Assembly (NCBI GenBank): GCA_002049455.2
Contig: KV918772.1
Span: forward strand, 1 to 64,000
Length of the DNA: 64,000 nucleotides
Reading direction: 5' to 3'
DNA from: Porphyra umbilicalis
Taxonomy: Eukaryota; Rhodophyta; Bangiophyceae; Bangiales; Bangiaceae
Position numbers and translations under genes: made by a program
Notes under the pieces: model-generated
The model's input: the letters and a program-made list of their open reading frames with translations, nothing else
What the model was told of the DNA's origin: nothing
Database searches by the model: none
Shown: positions 63,844 to 64,000 of the stretch, piece after piece
Layout of the letters: every line of letters starts with the position of its first letter
Numbering within the stretch: position 1 is the first letter of the stretch

Positions 63844-64000
63844 GGTGCAGCGAAGGCAGAAGCAAGAACGGAAAAGTAGGCAGACGAGCAGTCCCTGCAA
63901 TCGCAGGCGGGGAGGTCAAAGGCTGATATAAGTGAGCACCCTCGCACCTCTCGTGGTCCAGCTTCTTTCGAGCCGTCTGAGGTAGCGGCTGGCCGCGCTC

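Overview
The window looks like GC-rich nuclear DNA of a eukaryote whose genes carry few introns, and it is dominated by LTR retrotransposons. A Bangiales red alga (Porphyra/Pyropia type) fits best: one compact intronless mitochondrial-type enzyme gene sits next to large nested elements in very GC-rich DNA, with less GC-rich spacers between. This assignment is an inference from style; no rRNA or tRNA gene was found to test it.

Layout. 1-4.5 kb: host DNA with an intact FAD-linked D-lactate dehydrogenase gene (611-2386, +) and a convergent small coiled-coil protein gene (3513-4208, -). 4478-4859: a 382-bp hAT-type MITE with a perfect 8-bp target duplication. 5387-24312: a 19-kb Ty3/gypsy chromovirus on the minus strand (called gypsy-1) with 588-bp LTRs and TTGAC target duplications. 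It carries gag, a -1 frameshift signal, a damaged pol with a chromodomain, and a long ORF antisense to pol. It is split by a very young Ty1/copia element on the plus strand (copia-1, 14898-20721). 24.3-29.8 kb: mostly spacer with one unrecognised minus-strand gene. 29.8-32.4 kb: a hairpin-bearing tandem array followed by an unrecognised plus-strand gene. 32.5-44.3 kb: a degenerate GC-rich tandem array interrupted by an old copia element on the minus strand (copia-2, 34218-42915). One LTR of copia-2 is itself split by a 2.7-kb foldback-like element. 44.7-49.4 kb: a broken JmjC-domain gene (+) convergent with a broken gene (-) that resembles transposases. 50470-60730: a second chromovirus on the plus strand (gypsy-2), with 386-bp LTRs and GATAG duplications. 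It too carries an antisense ORF between pol and its 3' LTR. 60.7-64 kb: spacer plus a broken minus-strand ORF at the right edge.

How the parts fit. The nesting order can be read directly: gypsy-1 first, then copia-1; and tandem array first, then copia-2, then foldback element. Both chromoviruses share a plan of LTR, gag, pol in the -1 frame, and a convergent antisense ORF before the 3' LTR. Gypsy-1 has a textbook-like -1 frameshift site. Both copia elements use the anticodon arm of initiator tRNA-Met as primer site and have hairpin-rich tandem repeats between the pol stop and the 3' LTR. The most interesting signals are the paired antisense ORFs, the frameshift cassette, the copia insertion lacking a target duplication, and the JmjC/transposase-like gene pair.
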